A stretch of 56,661 bases of DNA from an uncultured Oscillospiraceae bacterium (GTDB lineage: Bacteria; Bacillota; Clostridia; Oscillospirales; Oscillospiraceae), in the NCBI GenBank assembly GCA_910585815.1, contig CAJUFJ010000020.1:1-56661 (forward strand), read 5' to 3'. This document shows, piece after piece, positions 13,520 through 22,896 of the stretch. The position numbers and the translations under genes are program-made. The notes beneath the pieces were generated by a model. It was not told where the DNA came from and did no database searches. It saw nothing but the letters and a program-made list of their open reading frames with translations. Numbering within the stretch: position 1 is the first letter of the stretch; each line of letters begins with the position of its first letter.

Positions 13520-13830
13520 CTCTGTAGGGGCGCACAGTGTGCGCCCGCGGGCGGACCATGTCCGCCCCTACATAAGGACACGCCCAAATTCCGGCCGGTA
13601 CGTTATGTAGGGCAGGGGTTCTACCCCTGCCTATCCCCGTAAGGGGATAAAATGTCCTCCGTCCCCCGCAGAGCAAACCTTCCACCCTCCGGCGGGAGGC
13701 TTTGGTGCATCCCTGAGTCCCCCTCACCCGGCTTCGCCGGGAGCTCCCCCACAAGGGGGGAGCCAGATGAGGCAAGGGCAGAGCCCTTGCCCTACATGCG
13801 GCAGGTTTCCTGAATTTATCAGACAAGCGT
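13520..13830 (+). repeat. palindromic repeat cluster upstream of miaA
   Basis: The 496 bases between the XRE gene and miaA hold at least three repeat types: TGTAGGGGCGCACAGTGTGC..CCCCTACA (about 13524-13573), GTAGGGCAGGGGTTCTACCCCTGCC (about 13606-13632), and an AGGCTTTGG/CCCCCTCACCCGGCTTCGCC unit with GGCAAGGGCAGAGCCCTTGCC (about 13633-13800). Nothing coding was seen in the interval. Confidence 0.7.
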
Positions 13831-13889
13831 AATAGACAGTTTTTATTCCCCTATCCCATTTCGACCCTGTTCGCAAGGAGGCGATTCCC

Positions 13890-14834
13890 ATGCCCCCCAA
13901 AATACTTGTCATCACCGGCCCCACGGCCTCGGGGAAGACCCGGCTGGCGGTGGAGTTGGCCAAGGCCCACAACGGCGAGGTGGTATCCGCCGATTCCATG
14001 CAGATTTACCGCCGCATGGACATCGGCACCGCCAAGCCCACCCCCGGCGAGATGCAGGGCATCCCCCACCACATGATCGACGTGGCCGACCCGGAGGAGG
14101 ACTTCTCCGTGGCCCGCTACGTGGACATGGCGGCGGCGGCGGTGGACAGCGTGCTCGCCCGGGGCCGGCTGCCCATTCTGGCGGGGGGGACGGGGCTGTA
14201 CATTGACTCCCTCCTCTCCGGCCGGACCTTCGCCGCCTTCGACGAGGCCAGCCCCCTGCGGGCCCAGCTGGAGGCCCGCTATGCCCGGGAGGGGGGGCCG
14301 GCCCTGCTGCGGGAGCTGGCCCAGGCCGACCCGGACACCGCCGCCCGCCTCCACCCCAACGACGCCAAGCGCATTGTCCGGGCCCTGGAGGTGTGGCTCA
14401 CCACCGGCCGGACCATCACCCAGCACAACCGGGACACCGCCGCCCTGCCCCCCCGCTACCACGCCCTCACCCTCACCCTGGACTTTCAGCGCCGGGAGGA
14501 CATGTGGGCGCGCATCGACCGCCGGGTGGACCAGATGATGGCCGCCGGCCTGGTGGAGGAGGTCCGGGCCCTGCTCCGCAGCGGCGTGCCGGAGCGGTGC
14601 ACCGCCATGCAGGCCATCGGCTACAAGGAGATGGCCGCCGCCCTCCGCACCGGAGGGGATACCGCCGCCGCCGCAGAGGAGATCAAGCTGCGGTCCCGGC
14701 AGTATTCCAAGCGCCAGCGCACCTGGTTCCGCCGCAATCCCCAGGCCCGGCCCATTTTTTGGGGCCCCGAGCCGGATTTTGCAGACGTGCTACAGCGTTC
14801 GACAGCATTTCTGGAAGAATTTGGTATATCATAG
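13890..14834 (+). CDS. miaA: tRNA dimethylallyltransferase MiaA
   Basis: MiaA transfers the dimethylallyl group of DMAPP to the N6 of A37 in tRNAs, producing i6A, the substrate of MiaB. The 314-residue protein has the P-loop GPTASGKT (residues 9-16), the SADSMQIYRRMDIGTAKP segment with the catalytic Asp, PHHMIDVADP, the GGTGLYI motif, and the C-terminal region with GYKEM and RSRQYSKRQRTWFR, which contacts tRNA. Length is normal. The ATG follows AAGGAGG. hfq starts 52 bases downstream, the common miaA-hfq order of bacteria. Confidence 0.95.
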   Translation: MPPKILVITGPTASGKTRLAVELAKAHNGEVVSADSMQIYRRMDIGTAKPTPGEMQGIPHHMIDVADPEEDFSVARYVDMAAAAVDSVLARGRLPILAGGTGLYIDSLLSGRTFAAFDEASPLRAQLEARYAREGGPALLRELAQADPDTAARLHPNDAKRIVRALEVWLTTGRTITQHNRDTAALPPRYHALTLTLDFQRREDMWARIDRRVDQMMAAGLVEEVRALLRSGVPERCTAMQAIGYKEMAAALRTGGDTAAAAEEIKLRSRQYSKRQRTWFRRNPQARPIFWGPEPDFADVLQRSTAFLEEFGIS

Positions 14835-14886
14835 TGGCACCGCAGGGCCTGTCCCTGCGTGAAAGAAATAAGGAGTGTGCTACATA

Positions 14887-15117
14887 ATGACAAAGACCAA
14901 CAACCTCCAGGACATTTTCCTCACCCAGGCCCGCCGGGAGCGGCGGAGCATTACCATGTTCCTGATGAACGGCTTTCAGATGCGGGGCTGCATCACCGGC
15001 TTCGACGCCTTCACCGTGGTTCTGAGCAGCGACGGCAAGCAGCAGATCATCTACAAGCACGCCATCTCCACCATCGTCCCCGAGCGGCCCATTCCGCTGA
15101 CTGAGGAAGAAGTGTAA
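14887..15117 (+). CDS. hfq: RNA chaperone Hfq
   Basis: Hfq forms a hexameric Sm ring binding A/U-rich RNA. The 76-residue protein has the Sm1 motif (about 12-55: LTQARRERRSITMFLMNGFQ, then GCITGFDAFTVVL) and Sm2 with the conserved YKHAIST (55-61), where proximal-face residues YKHA are intact. The R-R-E-R-R stretch supplies rim arginines. The ATG at 14887 follows AAGGAG; an ATG four codons earlier is poorly spaced. It is linked to miaA as in many bacteria. Whether it has sRNA partners here cannot be seen. Confidence 0.95.
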   Translation: MTKTNNLQDIFLTQARRERRSITMFLMNGFQMRGCITGFDAFTVVLSSDGKQQIIYKHAISTIVPERPIPLTEEEV

Positions 15118-15206
15118 AATGTGGGACCCGGCCCCCTGGCCGGGGCATAGCCCGCCGAGGGCGGCGGGCTCCACACTCGTTTCACCCGAAAGAAAGAGAG
15201 AACCCT

Positions 15207-16469
15207 ATGAAGCAAGGAAAGCCCCTGATTACCTTTGTCATCCTGGCCATGGCGGCGGCCGTGTGCCTCTACTTCGCCTACTACACCTTCAACGCCCTCA
15301 ACGAGCCCTACCGCACCACCCAGGTATACGCCTACACCGCCCACGACAGCGTGACGGCGGAGGGGCTGGTGGTGCGGGAGACCCTGCTGCTCCCCGCCCA
15401 GAACGGCATCCTGGAGGTCACCCGGGCGGAGGGGGAGAAGGTGGGCAAGGGCCAGCAGGTGGCCCTGGTCTATCAGAACTCCCAGGCCCAGGCCAGCCAG
15501 GCCCAGATTGAGGAGCTGGAGATGGAGATTGAGCTGCTGGAGTACGTCACCGGCCGGGAGAACAGCGTGGACTCCGCCGCCCGGCTGGACGAGGACATCC
15601 TCCAAGCGGTGGTGGACCTGCGCTCCTCCTACGCCCGGGGGGACTACACCCAGCTCCGGGACCAGGTGATGGGGGTGAAAAGCAGCGTATTAAAGCGGGG
15701 CTATACCTACGGCGAGGGCCTCGCCTCCGGCGACCTGACCGCCCGGCTGCGCCAGCTGAAGGAGGAGCTGGCTATCCTCACCCGGCAGTCCGCCCTGGCC
15801 ACCACCCGGGTGTCCGCCCCGGTGCCCGGGGTGTTCTCCGGCCTGGTGGACGGCTACGAGTCCCGCCTCACCCCGGAGACGGTGTATCAGCTCACCCCCA
15901 CCTCCCTCCAGGAGCTGATCAACAGCCCCGCCGGGGAGGACAGCGGGGCCATGGGCAAGCTGATTACCTCCGACACCTGGTATTTCGCCGCCAACCTGCC
16001 CAAGTCGGCGGCCGCCCGTCTGGAGGAGGGGGACACCGCCACCCTCCGCTTCACCGGCGAGCTGAACCGGGACGTGGACATGAACGTGGACCGCATCGGC
16101 CCCACCGAGGGGGAGCGGACCCTGGTTGTCTTCTCCTCCAACCGGTATCTGACCCTCACCACCCTGCTGCGCCACCAGACGGTGGAGCTCATATTTGAGA
16201 GCTGGTCCGGCCTGCGCATCCCCAAGGAGGCCCTGCACCTGATCCAGCCGGCCCAGGAGGAGGGCGCCTCCGCCGCCGGGGAAAACAGGCTGGTGGTATA
16301 CGCCCTGGCCAACGGCCGCAGCGAGCAGCGGGGGGTGGAGATTGTCCACGAGGGGGAGAACTACTACGTGGTCCGCCCGGTGGGCAGCGGCCGCAAGGTC
16401 CTGCGGGACGGCGACACCATCATCACCGCCGCCACCGGCCTTCAGGATGGCCTGCTGCTGGAGGGGTAA
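15207..16469 (+). CDS. HlyD-like membrane-anchored protein
   Basis: This 420-residue protein has one N-terminal transmembrane helix (about residues 8-28) followed by an extracytoplasmic domain. The domain has a barrel-sandwich half-motif (AEGLVVRETLLLPAQNGILE..GEKVGKGQQVALVY, about 50-92), a coiled-coil hairpin (about 92-205), and a second lipoyl/beta-barrel half (VSAPVPGVFSGLVDGYE). This is the layout of HlyD/MacA-type adaptor proteins. No ABC transporter or permease is adjacent; instead it precedes yggS, sepF and divIVA, so a role tied to envelope or division is possible (inference). The ATG follows a purine-rich site. Confidence 0.8.
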   Translation: MKQGKPLITFVILAMAAAVCLYFAYYTFNALNEPYRTTQVYAYTAHDSVTAEGLVVRETLLLPAQNGILEVTRAEGEKVGKGQQVALVYQNSQAQASQAQIEELEMEIELLEYVTGRENSVDSAARLDEDILQAVVDLRSSYARGDYTQLRDQVMGVKSSVLKRGYTYGEGLASGDLTARLRQLKEELAILTRQSALATTRVSAPVPGVFSGLVDGYESRLTPETVYQLTPTSLQELINSPAGEDSGAMGKLITSDTWYFAANLPKSAAARLEEGDTATLRFTGELNRDVDMNVDRIGPTEGERTLVVFSSNRYLTLTTLLRHQTVELIFESWSGLRIPKEALHLIQPAQEEGASAAGENRLVVYALANGRSEQRGVEIVHEGENYYVVRPVGSGRKVLRDGDTIITAATGLQDGLLLEG

Positions 16470-16473
16470 AAGC

Positions 16474-16656
16474 GTCCCCCTCTGTCCCCCGCAGGACAAG
16501 CCTTCCACCCTCCGGGGGGAAGGTGCCCCCGAAGGGGGCGGATGAGGGGGCGGGGCGGGCAAGCAGTTCTTGCGGTAAGAGGCGCTAACCTCACCGCACC
16601 CTCATCCGTCACGGCCTCCGGCCGTGCCACCTTCCCCCTGGAAGGGGGAAGGCCAT
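16474..16656 (+). repeat. REPIN-like repeat (CCTTCC / GATGAGGG type)
   Basis: It has CCTTCCACCCTCC/GGGGGGAAGG, GGTGCCCCCGAAGGGGGCGGA, an internal spacer between GGATGAGGG and CCCTCATCC, then GTCACGGCC..GGCCGTGCC and CCTTCCCCC/GGGGGAAGG. Related copies are at 22510, 35660, 46010, 46440 and, inverted, 25242. Confidence 0.8.
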
Positions 16657-16684
16657 TCCCAAAACATAGAGAGAAGGAATCATT

Positions 16685-17398
16685 ATGGACCTGACCCAAA
16701 ACATCCAAGCGGTTCAGCAGAAGCTTGCCGCCGCCGCCAAGGCGGCGGGGCGCGACCCCGCCGGGGTCACCCTCTGCGCCGCCACCAAGACCCAGTCAGA
16801 CGCCGCCATCCGCGCCGCCATCGCCGCGGGCATCCGGGTATGCGGGGAGAACCGGGTGCAGGAGCTCACCGCCCACCTGGAGGCAGACGCCTACGCCGGG
16901 GCGGAGGTCCATTTCATCGGCCACCTCCAGACCAACAAGGTACGCTATGTGGTGGGCAGGGCGGCCCTGATCCACTCGGTGGACTCGGAGCGGCTGCTCC
17001 GGGCCATCGACAGCCAGGCGGACAAGCTGGGCATTGTTCAGGATATCCTCCTGGAGGTCAACGTGGCCCGGGAGGAGAGCAAGGGGGGCGTCACCCCGGA
17101 GGCCCTGCCCGCCCTGGCCGAGCTGGCCCTGAGCTGCCCCCATGTCCGGCTGCGGGGATTGATGGCAATTCCGCCTGTGTCAACGGTTTCCGGCGGGAAT
17201 CGAAAATATTTTGCCCAAATGCGCCATTTTCTTGTTGACATAATTGGGAAAATGTCGGATAATTATAGTGTTGTGGACTGTCTATCTATGGGCATGAGCG
17301 GCGACTATGAGGACGCCATCGCCGAGGGCGCCACCCTTGTCCGGGTGGGTACCGCCCTCTTTGGGCCCCGCCCCTACCCGGCGGGCCCCGCCCGCTGA
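16685..17398 (+). CDS. yggS: PLP homeostasis protein (YggS/PLPBP family)
   Basis: This 237-residue protein belongs to the YggS/PROSC family of PLP-binding proteins that buffer pyridoxal phosphate; these are TIM-barrel proteins without known catalysis. The PLP lysine is in LCAATKTQS (about K38), with CGENRVQEL, FIGHLQTNK, IHSVDS and the C-terminal LSMGMSGDYEDAI phosphate-binding segment. The ATG follows GAGAAGG. In Firmicutes this gene usually lies just before sepF in the division cluster, as here. Confidence 0.92.
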   Translation: MDLTQNIQAVQQKLAAAAKAAGRDPAGVTLCAATKTQSDAAIRAAIAAGIRVCGENRVQELTAHLEADAYAGAEVHFIGHLQTNKVRYVVGRAALIHSVDSERLLRAIDSQADKLGIVQDILLEVNVAREESKGGVTPEALPALAELALSCPHVRLRGLMAIPPVSTVSGGNRKYFAQMRHFLVDIIGKMSDNYSVVDCLSMGMSGDYEDAIAEGATLVRVGTALFGPRPYPAGPAR

Positions 17399-17452
17399 CT
17401 GCGGGGCGCCCATGGTTTCAGATCATATTTTTGAGAAATGAGGACTTGATTG

Positions 17453-17962
17453 ATGGGTATTTTTGATGAGTTCAAGCGGCTGGCTCACCCCTACGAGGAC
17501 GAAGACGAGGACGACTATGATGATTTCGACGTCTCCCCCCGCCCTGTAGAGCGCCGGGAGCGGGCCTCCGAGCGCCCCGCCCGGGATCGGGACCGGGACG
17601 GCTACAGCAGCGGCTATAACAGCTACAGCGCCCCCTCCAGCGACGACGACCGCCGCTCCAACAAGGTGGTCAACATCCGGGCCGCCACCCAGCTCCAGGT
17701 GGTGCTGGTGAAGCCCGAGCGGTTTGAGGACGCCTCCTCCATCGCCGACCACCTGCGGGAGAAGCGCACTGTGGTGCTCAACCTGGAGTCTACCAACGGC
17801 GAGATCGCCCGCCGCCTGCTGGACTTCCTGGCCGGGGTGTCCTACGCCAACGAGGGCAAGATCAAGAAGGTGGCCATCTCCACCTACATCATCACCCCCT
17901 ACAACGTGGACATCCTGGGCGACCTGATCGATGAGCTGGAGAACAACGGGCTGTATTTTTAA
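17453..17962 (+). CDS. sepF: cell division protein SepF
   Basis: SepF tethers and bundles FtsZ at the membrane. The 169-residue protein starts with the membrane-targeting amphipathic helix (MGIFDEFKRLAHPY), followed by an acidic/Arg-rich disordered linker (about 17-70) and the SepF core (about 75-165): VVLVKPERFEDASSIADHL, EKRTVVLNLE, RRLLDFLAGVSYA and the Gly-containing dimer region. The ATG at 17453 has a GAGGA site about eight bases upstream; a TTG one codon before is also in frame. divIVA follows in the conserved order. Confidence 0.93.
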   Translation: MGIFDEFKRLAHPYEDEDEDDYDDFDVSPRPVERRERASERPARDRDRDGYSSGYNSYSAPSSDDDRRSNKVVNIRAATQLQVVLVKPERFEDASSIADHLREKRTVVLNLESTNGEIARRLLDFLAGVSYANEGKIKKVAISTYIITPYNVDILGDLIDELENNGLYF

Positions 17963-18028
17963 AGAAAAATATGCCCGTGCGCAATGGCGGCTGAGACCGC
18001 CCCGACATAGATTATTTGGGGGATTACT

Positions 18029-18796
18029 ATGCTCACACCACAGGAAGTATCCGAGCGCGCCTTTCAGAAGGCGTCCTTCGGCGGCTATAACATGGCCCAG
18101 GTGGATGAATTTCTGGACATCCTCACCGGGGACTACTCCGCGCTTTTCAACGAAAACGCGGTGTTGAAAAACAAGATGAAGGTGCTGGTGGACAAGGTGG
18201 AGGAATACCGCTCCACCGAGGAGGCCATGCGCAAGGCCCTGCTGGCCGCCCAGCGGATGGCCGACGACCTGGTGAAGGAGGCCGAGCGGAAGAAGGACGA
18301 GCTCCTGGCCCAGACGGAGAAGGACGTGGTCACCCGCCGGGCCGAGCTGTCCCACGAGCTGGAGGCTGAGGAGTACCGCCTGAAGAAGGCCCAGGAGCAG
18401 ACCGCAGCCTTTGTGGAGAAGGTACGCGCCCTCCACATGCAGGAGGCGGAGTACCTGGCCCAGCTGGAGGGGCTGTGCCCCCCCGATGCCAGGCCCGCCG
18501 CCGACCCGGTGCAGGAGAAGGCCGACGAGATTGACGACAACGTCCAGCGCCTGCTGGCCCAGGCCATGGAAGCCGCCACCGCCGAAAACCTCCGTTCCCG
18601 GGCTGCGGAGGAGGAGGACCGGGACCTGTCTGACACCGCCGAGTTCGCCCCCGGCCAGCCCGTCGAGGAGGACGAAGGCTTCCCCCCCGACGACGAGGAG
18701 GATTACCAGGACGAGGACGACGACCGCCGTCCCCCCATGGGCAGCCGCATCAACTTCGGTGAGCTCCAGTTCGGCCAGGACTACGAGATTACCTGA
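18029..18796 (+). CDS. divIVA: DivIVA domain-containing protein
   Basis: DivIVA proteins bind curved membrane at poles and septa and organise division or growth proteins. The 255-residue protein has the N-terminal membrane-binding domain (LTPQEVSERAFQKASFGGYN, then QVDEFLDIL, residues 2-32), long coiled coils (about 40-165) and an acidic, probably disordered tail (about 195-240) ending in FGELQFGQDYEIT. The tail is longer and more acidic than in Bacillus DivIVA. It completes the yggS-sepF-divIVA unit. Confidence 0.93.
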   Translation: MLTPQEVSERAFQKASFGGYNMAQVDEFLDILTGDYSALFNENAVLKNKMKVLVDKVEEYRSTEEAMRKALLAAQRMADDLVKEAERKKDELLAQTEKDVVTRRAELSHELEAEEYRLKKAQEQTAAFVEKVRALHMQEAEYLAQLEGLCPPDARPAADPVQEKADEIDDNVQRLLAQAMEAATAENLRSRAAEEEDRDLSDTAEFAPGQPVEEDEGFPPDDEEDYQDEDDDRRPPMGSRINFGELQFGQDYEIT

Positions 18797-18811
18797 GAAA
18801 ACCCTCTCCGC

Positions 18812-18912
18812 CCCAGTGTGCACACTGGGGCACCTCCCCCAAAGGGGGAGGTAAATGAAGCTCCCCCTTTGGGGGAGCTGTCTGGCCGCAGGCCAGACTG
18901 AGAGGGCCCGTC
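18812..18912 (+). repeat. palindromic repeat between divIVA and mfd
   Basis: It has CCCCAGTGTGCACACTGGGG, CCTCCCCC/GGGGGAGG, CTCCCCCTTTGGGGGAG and GTCTGGCC-GGCCAGAC hairpins ending in GAGAGGG. These are the same modular units as elsewhere, and they fill most of the gap. Confidence 0.7.
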
Positions 18913-19003
18913 TTTTATTGGAATGAAAATATAACACCCCTCCCCCTCACGGGGGCAGGGGCGTTGCCGCGTTGTCAGTTTTGTCGAAAATGAGGTGTTC
19001 CCT

Positions 19004-22000
19004 GTGAAACTGCTTACCGCCGCCCTGAACGGCATGCCGGAATTTCAACAGCTCCTTTCCGCCCTGGAGGGGGGCCGCTCCCCTGTGGCCCTGTCCGGGG
19101 CGGCGGCCATCCACCGCTGCCACATGGCCGCCGGCGTCGGCCTGATTACCGGGCGCCCGGTGGTGGTAATCTGCGCCGACGAGACCGAGGGCGCACGGCT
19201 GGCCCGGGACCTGGCCGCCTTCGCCGGGGTCCCCATCCCGGTGCTGGGCCCCCGGGACTTCACCTTCCACAACGCCGCCGCCCTCTCCCGCCAGTGGGAG
19301 CACAGGCGGCTGGCCCTGATGCGGGCGCTGGCCCGGGGGAAGCTCCCCCTCCTGGTGGCCACGGTGGAGGGCCTGCTCCAGCGGACCATTCCCCTGAAAA
19401 CCCTGGAGCGCTGCTGCCGGGAACTGAAAATCGGCGGCGTCTACGACCTGAATGAGCTGGCCGAGGACCTGTCCGCCGCCGGGTATGCCCGGTGCGAGCA
19501 GGTGGAGGGGGTGGGCCAGTTTGCCCTCCGGGGTGGCATTCTGGATGTGTTTTCCCCTGGCATGGACCGCCCCGTCCGTGTGGAGTTCTTCGGGGACGAG
19601 GTGGACGCCATGGGGGTCTTCGACCCCGCCACCCAGCGCCGGACGGAAAACGTCACTTCCGCCCTGCTCCTCCCCGCCGCCGAGGTGCTGCCCCAGCTGG
19701 CCCCCGGCGGAATGGGGGAGCTGAGCAAAAAAATCGGAAAGCTGGCCGCCAAGGCCCTGCAAAACGGGAATAAGGCGCTGGCCGCCACCCTGGAGCAGGA
19801 CGGCGAAGCCATCGCCCAGGGGCGGACCTTCCCCGCTCTGGACCGCTACCTCCCCCTGATCTACCCCGAGCTGTCCGGGGCGGCGGACTACCTGCCCCCC
19901 GACGCCTGCGTAATATTTGACCAGGCTCCCCGGGCAGCGGACCGGGCGAAATCCTACCAGTGGCAGCTGGAGGAGGACGGAAAGTCCCTCCTGGAGCAGG
20001 GGGAGCTGGACCCCTCCTGTACCGAGCTGGCCCTCACCTTCCCCCAGCTTCTCAGCAAGCTGGAGGACTTCCCCCTGGTCTATCTGGACTCCTTCACCAC
20101 CGCCTCCTATCCCACGCCCCCCAGGGAGCTGCTCTCCATCACCGCCAAGCAGCTGCCCCCCTTCCTGGCCAGCCTGGAGACGGCGGTGCAGGACCTGGCT
20201 CACTATCAAAACAGCGGCTTTGCCGCCCTGGTGCTGGTGTCCGGCGAGCAGCGGGCCATCGACTTGCAGACCCTCCTCCGGGAGCAGAAGATCAAATCTG
20301 CGGTGGACTTCCAGCTCAGGGAGCTGCCCGGGCCCGGCCAGGTGGTTATCACCCTGGGGGGGCTGTCCAGCGGTTTTGAGTACCCCGAGCGGAGGCTGGC
20401 CGTTCTCACCGAGGGGGAGAAGGCCGCCGGAAAGAAACCCCGGCGGCCCAAGGACGCCACCAACCGGCAAAAGCTGAAGTCCTATGCCGACCTCACCCCC
20501 GGCGACCTGGTGGTCCACGAGCACCACGGGGTGGGCCGCTACGTGGGCATGGTGAAGATGCCGGTGGAGGGGGTGGAACAGGACTATGTAAAAATCGCCT
20601 ACGCCGGCACCGATGTGCTCTACGTCCCCGCCACCCAGCTGGACCTGGTGAGCAAGTATATCGGCGGCGGCGAGGACGCCAACGAGACCCGAAAGCTCAA
20701 CCGTCTGGGGGGCCAGGAGTGGGAGAAGGCCAAGAAGAAGGCAAAAAAGGCGGTGCAGGACCTGGCCAAGGGGCTCATCCAGCTCTACGCCCAGCGCCAG
20801 CGCCAACCGGGCTACGCCTTCGCCCCCGACTCCCCCTGGCAGCGGGAATTTGAGGAGCAGTTTGAATACACCGAGACCGATGACCAGCTGCGGTGCATCG
20901 GGGAGATCAAGCAGGACATGGAGCGCCCCACCCCCATGGACCGGCTGCTGTGCGGCGACGTGGGCTACGGCAAGACAGAGGTGGCCTTTCGGGCCATGAT
21001 GAAGTGCGTGCTGGACGGCAAGCAGACCGCCATCCTGGTGCCCACCACCGTCCTGGCCCGGCAGCACTACCTCAACGCCCTGCGCCGCTTCCAGAAGTAC
21101 CCCGTCAACATCGACGTGGTGTCCCGCTTCCGCACCCCCGTCCAGATGAAGGAGACCCTCCGCCGGGTGGAAAATGGGGAGGTGGACATCCTCATCGGCA
21201 CCCACCGGCTGTTCAACAAGGATGTCCGCTTTAAGGACCTGGGCCTGCTGGTGGTGGACGAGGAACAGCGGTTCGGCGTGCAGCACAAGGAGAAGCTGAA
21301 GGAGAATTTTAAGCAGGTGGATGTGCTCACCCTGTCCGCCACCCCCATCCCCAGAACGCTGAACATGGCCCTGTCCGGCATCCGGGACATGTCCACCCTG
21401 GAGGAGCCGCCGGCGGACCGCCAGCCGGTGCAGACCTATGTGCTGGAGCACGACTGGAATCTGCTGGCCGACGCCATGCGCCGGGAGCTGGAGCGGGGGG
21501 GGCAGGTATTTTACCTTCACAACCGTGTCGAGACCATCGACCGCTGTGCCGCCCGCATCCAGATGCTGCTGGGGGAGGACGCCGCCATCGGGGTGGCCCA
21601 CGGCCGCATGTCTCAGGAGGCCATCGACGACGTGATGGCTCAGATGACCGACGGGGAACTGAACGTGCTGGTGTGCACCACCATCATCGAGACGGGCATC
21701 GACCTGCCCAACGTGAACACCCTCATTATGGAGGACGCCGACCGGCTGGGCCTGGCCCAGCTCCACCAGCTCCGGGGCCGGGTGGGCCGGTCCAACCGCC
21801 GGGCCTTCGCCTACCTCACCTACCGGAAGGGGAAGGTGCTCAGCGAGGTGGCCTCCAAGCGGCTGGAGGCCATCCGGGAGTTTGCCGAGTTCGGCTCGGG
21901 CTTTAAAATCGCCATGCGGGACCTGGAGATAAGGGGCGCGGGCAACGTGCTGGGCCCGGAGCAGTCCGGCTTTCTTCTGTCGGTGGGTTACGATATGTAC

Positions 22001-22504
22001 CTGAAACTGCTGGAGGAGGCCGTCCTGCTGGAGCAGGGCCAGCCCCTGCCCACCCGCACCGAGTGCGCCGCCAATTTGAGCGTGTCCGCATCTATCCCGG
22101 ACCGGTATGTCCCCTCGCCGGAGCAGCGGATGGACCTGTACCGCCGCATCGCCAACCTGCGCAGCGAGGAGGAGGCCGACGAGCTGGTGGACGAGCTCAT
22201 CGACCGCTACGGCGAACCGCCCCGGCCGGTGAACAACCTAATTTCGGTGGCCCTCCTCCGGGCGGCGGCGGCCCAGTGCCGCATCAACGACCTGGCACAG
22301 AAGGGGGACCGGCTGGTGTTTACCCTGGACGAGTTCCGCCTGGAGCCCTTCTCCGCCCTGTGCGCCCAAGAGAAGTATACCAAGCGCCTGCTCCTCATGC
22401 CCGGGGAGGTCCCCCGGTTCTCCTTCCGCCTGGCGAAAAACGAGGACCCCCTCCGGGCCGCCCGGCAGGTGGTGGAGGACTACGGGAAGGCGCTGGAGGC
22501 GTAA
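19004..22504 (+). CDS. mfd: transcription-repair coupling factor Mfd
   Basis: Mfd removes RNA polymerase stalled at lesions and recruits UvrA. The 1166-residue protein has the UvrB-like N-terminal module, the CarD-like RNA polymerase interaction domain (LTPGDLVVHEHHGVGRYVGM), a RecG-type translocase with Walker A GDVGYGKTE, DEEQ in the LVVDEEQRFGVQHKEKLKE segment, TATPIPRTL-type motif LSATPIPRTL, the QLRGRVGRS motif and a C-terminal regulatory domain. The GTG at 19004 lies eight bases after TGAGG; an upstream in-frame GTG at 18995 overlaps that site. Length is normal. Confidence 0.96.
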   Translation: MKLLTAALNGMPEFQQLLSALEGGRSPVALSGAAAIHRCHMAAGVGLITGRPVVVICADETEGARLARDLAAFAGVPIPVLGPRDFTFHNAAALSRQWEHRRLALMRALARGKLPLLVATVEGLLQRTIPLKTLERCCRELKIGGVYDLNELAEDLSAAGYARCEQVEGVGQFALRGGILDVFSPGMDRPVRVEFFGDEVDAMGVFDPATQRRTENVTSALLLPAAEVLPQLAPGGMGELSKKIGKLAAKALQNGNKALAATLEQDGEAIAQGRTFPALDRYLPLIYPELSGAADYLPPDACVIFDQAPRAADRAKSYQWQLEEDGKSLLEQGELDPSCTELALTFPQLLSKLEDFPLVYLDSFTTASYPTPPRELLSITAKQLPPFLASLETAVQDLAHYQNSGFAALVLVSGEQRAIDLQTLLREQKIKSAVDFQLRELPGPGQVVITLGGLSSGFEYPERRLAVLTEGEKAAGKKPRRPKDATNRQKLKSYADLTPGDLVVHEHHGVGRYVGMVKMPVEGVEQDYVKIAYAGTDVLYVPATQLDLVSKYIGGGEDANETRKLNRLGGQEWEKAKKKAKKAVQDLAKGLIQLYAQRQRQPGYAFAPDSPWQREFEEQFEYTETDDQLRCIGEIKQDMERPTPMDRLLCGDVGYGKTEVAFRAMMKCVLDGKQTAILVPTTVLARQHYLNALRRFQKYPVNIDVVSRFRTPVQMKETLRRVENGEVDILIGTHRLFNKDVRFKDLGLLVVDEEQRFGVQHKEKLKENFKQVDVLTLSATPIPRTLNMALSGIRDMSTLEEPPADRQPVQTYVLEHDWNLLADAMRRELERGGQVFYLHNRVETIDRCAARIQMLLGEDAAIGVAHGRMSQEAIDDVMAQMTDGELNVLVCTTIIETGIDLPNVNTLIMEDADRLGLAQLHQLRGRVGRSNRRAFAYLTYRKGKVLSEVASKRLEAIREFAEFGSGFKIAMRDLEIRGAGNVLGPEQSGFLLSVGYDMYLKLLEEAVLLEQGQPLPTRTECAANLSVSASIPDRYVPSPEQRMDLYRRIANLRSEEEADELVDELIDRYGEPPRPVNNLISVALLRAAAAQCRINDLAQKGDRLVFTLDEFRLEPFSALCAQEKYTKRLLLMPGEVPRFSFRLAKNEDPLRAARQVVEDYGKALEA

Positions 22505-22509
22505 AAAGC

Positions 22510-22685
22510 CTTCGTCCCCCGCAGGGCAAAGCCTTCCACCCTCCGGGGGGAAGGTGCCCCCGAAGGGGGCGGATGAGGGGGCGGGGCGGGGACGCTATCC
22601 TTTCGATAAGGGGCGCTAACCTCGCCGCACCCTCATCCGTCACGGCTTCGCCGTGCCACCTTCCCCCTTTAAGGGGGAAGGCTTT
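22510..22685 (+). repeat. REPIN-like repeat after mfd
   Basis: Same architecture and orientation as the repeat at 16474-16656, with GGATGAGGG and CCCTCATCC bounding the inner spacer and CCTTCC/GGAAGG hairpins at both ends. Confidence 0.8.
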
Positions 22686-22754
22686 TGGTGCATTCTTTCA
22701 CTGTGTGTTTTTTGACGCGCTGGGACAGTAGCATACCAACCCCTAAAAGCAGAG

Positions 22755-22787
22755 AGACAGGGAGCCGGGCCGGCCCCCTGTCTTTTT
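22755..22787 (+). terminator. intrinsic terminator
   Basis: AGACAGGG (22755-22762) and CCCTGTCT (22776-22783) enclose a GC-rich inner hairpin, and a T run follows. It lies 250 bases after mfd and beyond a repeat; it may still be the mfd terminator. Confidence 0.6.
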
Positions 22788-22861
22788 CTGTGACCCCGCT
22801 CTGCGCCCCGCCGCCGGCTCGCTCACCATGTCACTTTGTCGATAATAATGCAAAAAACCGC

Positions 22862-22890
22862 TTGCGTATATGGTCGAAATAGTGTAAAAT
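22862..22890 (+). promoter_or_regulatory. promoter of the structured leader / stalk-domain gene
   Basis: TTGCGT (22862-22867) and TAAAAT (22885-22890) are separated by 17 bases. Transcription would start near 22897, giving a leader of about 320 bases before the gene at 23217. Confidence 0.6.
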
Positions 22891-22896
22891 ACATTT

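Noticed and set aside
13520..13830. CRISPR array from repeated hairpins
   Set aside because: Repeats are few, not evenly spaced, differ in type, and no cas genes are present.
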